From NCBI RefSeq assembly GCF_013377755.1, contig NZ_JABXWR010000001.1, forward strand, positions 321,104-385,103: a stretch of DNA of 64,000 nucleotides, written 5' to 3'. This document shows, in pieces, positions 61,914 to 64,000 of this stretch. Each line of letters begins with the position of its first letter. The first letter of the stretch is position 1. This DNA is from Methanofollis tationis. Lineage in GTDB: Archaea > Halobacteriota > Methanomicrobia > Methanomicrobiales > Methanofollaceae. A program made the position numbers and the translations under genes. The notes under the pieces were generated by a model. The model was not told the DNA's origin, searched no databases, and worked only from the letters and a program-made list of their open reading frames with translations.

Positions 61914-63182
61914 ATGAACGTTCGGCCATCGTGCGTGCTGAAAAACGTCACCCTCCCGGGCGGGCGGGTGACCGACCTCACCCTCGACGGAGGGCAGGTG
62001 CTCCATGCCGGTGCGCCGGGCCGGGCCGAGGAGACGATCGACACCGCGGGTCTGGTCTGCGTCCCTGCGGCGGTGGATATGCACACCCACCTCAGGGGCG
62101 GGGGCCAGCGCCAGAAGGAAGACTGGCGGAGCGGGACGACGAGCGCTCTTTTCGGCGGGGTGACGGTCGTTGTCGACCAGCCGAACACCGTCCCGCCGCT
62201 GACGACGCCCGACGTCTTTTCCGCGCGGGTGCGAGAGGCAGAAGAGGAGGCCGTCTGCGCCTTCGGGATCAACGGTGGCGTCGTTCCCGGCGCAGACCTC
62301 GCCGGCCTCTGGCATGCCGGGGCCCTTGCCTTCGGCGAGATCTTTGCCGGCCCTTCCAGTTATGGCGCCGCCGTGCCCCCAGATATCCTTCGTGAGGCGC
62401 TGATCGCCCTGCGTGACCTCGGCGCCCTCGCCACGGTCCATGCCGAGGATCCCCTGCCCGGAGCGCCCGCGGACCTGCCAGACCACGACCGCCTCAGGCC
62501 GGCCCTGACCGAGGCGGAGGCCGTGAGGGCGGTCTGTGCCCTCCTGTCCCCGGGCGGGCGAGTCCACTTCTGCCATATGAGCACCGCCGCAGCCGTGGAC
62601 GCCGCCTGCGGCACCGTCGAGGCGACGCCGCACCATCTCTTTCTCTCATGGGAACGCTTCGACCGGGACGACACCCTGGCGCGGGTCAACCCTCCTCTCC
62701 GCACAGAGCGGGAGCGAAAAGCACTCTGGAGCCGCTGGGAAAGGATCGACGCCGTCGCCTCCGACCACGCGCCCCACACAGCTGCCGAGAAGGGCGCTCC
62801 TTTCCCCGATGCCCCCTCGGGCATGCCGGGTGTCGAGACGATGCTACCCCTCCTCATCGCGGAGGTTTTTGCCGGGAGGATCACGCTGGAATCGGTGATC
62901 GAGAAGACTTCCTCCAGCCCGGCCCGGATCCTCGGCATCCCGAAGGCCGGGTTTGAGCCCGGCGACCGGGCGGACTTCGCCTTCTATTCCCGAAAGACGG
63001 TGCGGATCGATCCCGATGCGCTCCACGCGAAATGCCGGTGGACGCCGTTCGAGGGTATGCCGGCGTCGTTCCCGGAGATCGTGGTGATGGGCGGGCGCTG
63101 TGCCGTGAGAGGCGATGATCTCCTCTCCTCCCGCGGGCGGTGGATCCCGGGGAAGGGCTATTTATCCCTGAGCGCCCAATAG
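61914..63182 (+). CDS. pyrC: Dihydroorotase
   Basis: This 422-residue amidohydrolase of pyrimidine synthesis has zinc histidines in VDMHTHLRGGGQRQKEDW (about residues 57-74), a mid-barrel histidine in ATVHAEDPLP and HFCHMST, and the catalytic aspartate in VASDHAPHT. This is the class I (allantoinase-like) form. The allantoinase alternative is unlikely in a methanogen. It follows hypE after 11 bp, probably in the same transcript. Confidence 0.93.
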   Translation: MNVRPSCVLKNVTLPGGRVTDLTLDGGQVLHAGAPGRAEETIDTAGLVCVPAAVDMHTHLRGGGQRQKEDWRSGTTSALFGGVTVVVDQPNTVPPLTTPDVFSARVREAEEEAVCAFGINGGVVPGADLAGLWHAGALAFGEIFAGPSSYGAAVPPDILREALIALRDLGALATVHAEDPLPGAPADLPDHDRLRPALTEAEAVRAVCALLSPGGRVHFCHMSTAAAVDAACGTVEATPHHLFLSWERFDRDDTLARVNPPLRTERERKALWSRWERIDAVASDHAPHTAAEKGAPFPDAPSGMPGVETMLPLLIAEVFAGRITLESVIEKTSSSPARILGIPKAGFEPGDRADFAFYSRKTVRIDPDALHAKCRWTPFEGMPASFPEIVVMGGRCAVRGDDLLSSRGRWIPGKGYLSLSAQ

Positions 63183-63365
63183 ATCTGTGCCGATACATGC
63201 ACATCCATAGGTCCCCGGGCGATCGACTGGCAGAGCCTGGATATGAGCTTCGGGACAACCCGGATGTGCGACAGGCGCGCCCGGCGCATGGGTTATACCG
63301 GTGAGGTACGGCACAAGCCACCGATGAACAACGGTTGTTAGCGCCGGGCGACACGGAGATGACCG

Positions 63366-63686
63366 ATGCCTCTTCTTGAAGATGCCGTTTCCGGTTCAGA
63401 CGACCATGCCGTGATAACGCTCGACGTTTCGGCCGGTTCGAAAAAAGACTCTTTTCCGTCGGGCTATAATCCCTGGCGCAGTGCCGTCGAGTGTCATGTC
63501 TCAGCCCCGGCCGTCGGCGGAAAGGCGAATAAAGCAATCATCGGCCTTGTAGCAGAGGCATTTGGGGTACAGAAATCGGCGGTGCATATCCTTTCGGGCG
63601 CCACCTCGACAGTCAAAAGAGTGGAGATCACGGGTCTATCGAGGCTCCGGGCCATCACAGTGTTAAAAGGCTGCATTTCTGTTTAA
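63366..63686 (+). CDS. DUF167/YggU family protein
   Basis: This 106-residue protein has VITLDVSAGSKKDSFPSGYN, CHVSAPAVGGKANKAIIGLVAEAFGV and VHILSGATSTVKRVEI, the DUF167 pattern (strand, PPVEGKAN-like loop, GxxSRxK-like end). The family is widespread and uncharacterised. GGAGATG precedes the start. The 183 bp before it contain ATGGGTTATACC (63288-63299), which may be a promoter element. Confidence 0.88.
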   Translation: MPLLEDAVSGSDDHAVITLDVSAGSKKDSFPSGYNPWRSAVECHVSAPAVGGKANKAIIGLVAEAFGVQKSAVHILSGATSTVKRVEITGLSRLRAITVLKGCISV

Positions 63687-63816
63687 TACTGGAATATCCT
63701 CGGTTTTTGCAGATTTTCCCGTGGGGTGCATGTATAAGTACTTGGGGAATATATCTACTATTGTTATCTATGGGCTGTCATAGTATTACTGGTATGACAT
63801 ATCCTGGAGGCTTATT

Positions 63817-64000
63817 ATGTATTCATCAGATACGACCAAGTATCTCATTCACATCAATCTTCATGCAGAGGGGGTGGTCGAGAAACCTGATGTAGTCGGC
63901 GCTATATTCGGCCAGACTGAAGGGTTGCTCGGCGAAGACCTCGACCTGCGCGATCTCCAGCGCACCGGGCGGATTGGACGGATAGACGTCCACATAACGA
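63817..64000 (+). CDS. dnaG: DnaG-type primase (5' part)
   Basis: The window ends within this gene. The visible 61 residues read [20 protein letters not shown], then [23 protein letters not shown] and [11 protein letters not shown], the invariant start of archaeal DnaG. Archaeal DnaG is linked to the exosome and RNA degradation and can also synthesise primers in vitro. CTGGAGG lies 6 bp before the ATG. A TATA-like TGTATAAGTA occurs near 63730. Confidence 0.95.
   Translation, partial: MYSSDTTKYLIHINLHAEGVVEKPDVVGAIFGQTEGLLGEDLDLRDLQRTGRIGRIDVHIT

Noticed and set aside
1-64000. CRISPR array, prophage or conjugative element
   Set aside because: No evenly spaced direct repeats, cas genes, phage structural genes or integrase were found. 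Only two single-gene insertion sequences are present.

Overview
The window is a G+C-rich stretch of a euryarchaeal chromosome, most likely from a hydrogenotrophic methanogen of the order Methanomicrobiales (Methanoculleus/Methanofollis-like; the genus is a guess). The archaeal marks are PCNA, primase large subunit, DnaG, Cdc48, LSm, Alba, S17e, the archaeosine enzyme RaSEA, CobY and the archaeal ornithine cyclodeaminase family. MfnB (methanofuran biosynthesis) and the HypC/A/E hydrogenase maturation genes point to a methanogen. Promoters are archaeal TATA types, often 25-30 bp from the start codon (leaderless), alternating with genes that carry GGAGG/GGTG ribosome binding sites.

Layout. 1-5.5 kb: a protein tail, two membrane proteins and valS. 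5.5-10.7 kb: a HEPN/MNT toxin-antitoxin pair, tmk, a HisA-like gene divergent from mfnB, guaB, then an ArsR-type regulator with an Hsp20-like gene. 10.7-17.3 kb: a surface-polysaccharide island (large membrane protein, flippase, GalE-like epimerase, glycosyltransferase) that carries an ISH3-type insertion which has cut the glycosyltransferase. 17.6-24.9 kb: paired MgtE half-transporters, RNase Z, a TIM-barrel isomerase, a UPF0200 kinase, a radical SAM protein, thiC and a folate-type ligase. 25-34.4 kb: cdc48, a TPR protein, a gluconeogenic cluster (class I aldolase, class I FBPase and a decayed FBP aldolase/phosphatase paralogue), LSm, a Cys-rich winged-helix protein and a CBS-containing inorganic pyrophosphatase. 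34.4-40.6 kb: a CHASE4/HAMP/PAS sensor, tRNA-Arg, a lipoprotein, an M20 peptidase, moaA and rlmE. 40.6-51.8 kb: replication and core genes (pcn, priL), thiN, rps17e, dapA-dapB, ferredoxin, asd, alba, DUF373 with a coiled-coil protein, and cdrS-ftsZ. 51.9-64 kb: cobD-cobY, ornithine cyclodeaminase, raSEA, an S-layer-like protein, tRNA-Ser, a HEAT protein, a PAS protein, an IS5-type element, hypC-hypA-hypE, pyrC, DUF167 and the start of dnaG.

How the genes connect. asd, dapA, dapB and possibly the M20 peptidase belong to diaminopimelate/lysine synthesis. thiC and thiN are separate members of thiamine synthesis. The aldolase and FBPase form the end of gluconeogenesis. cobD and cobY act in succession in cobamide assembly.

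The most interesting signals are regulatory or are decayed enzymes. The ArsR/Hsp20 operon and the distant cdc48 gene share the same CTAAC-N5-GTAAA element at the same place behind their TATA boxes, which suggests a heat-shock regulon like that of Archaeoglobus HSR1. The cdrS-ftsZ leader holds overlapping inverted repeats that could form alternative structures. A paralogue of the bifunctional FBP aldolase/phosphatase has lost its catalytic residues but is kept beside fba and fbp. Two sensor proteins end in a dimerisation-like module whose phospho-accepting histidine is absent. No CRISPR array, prophage or rRNA gene was seen.
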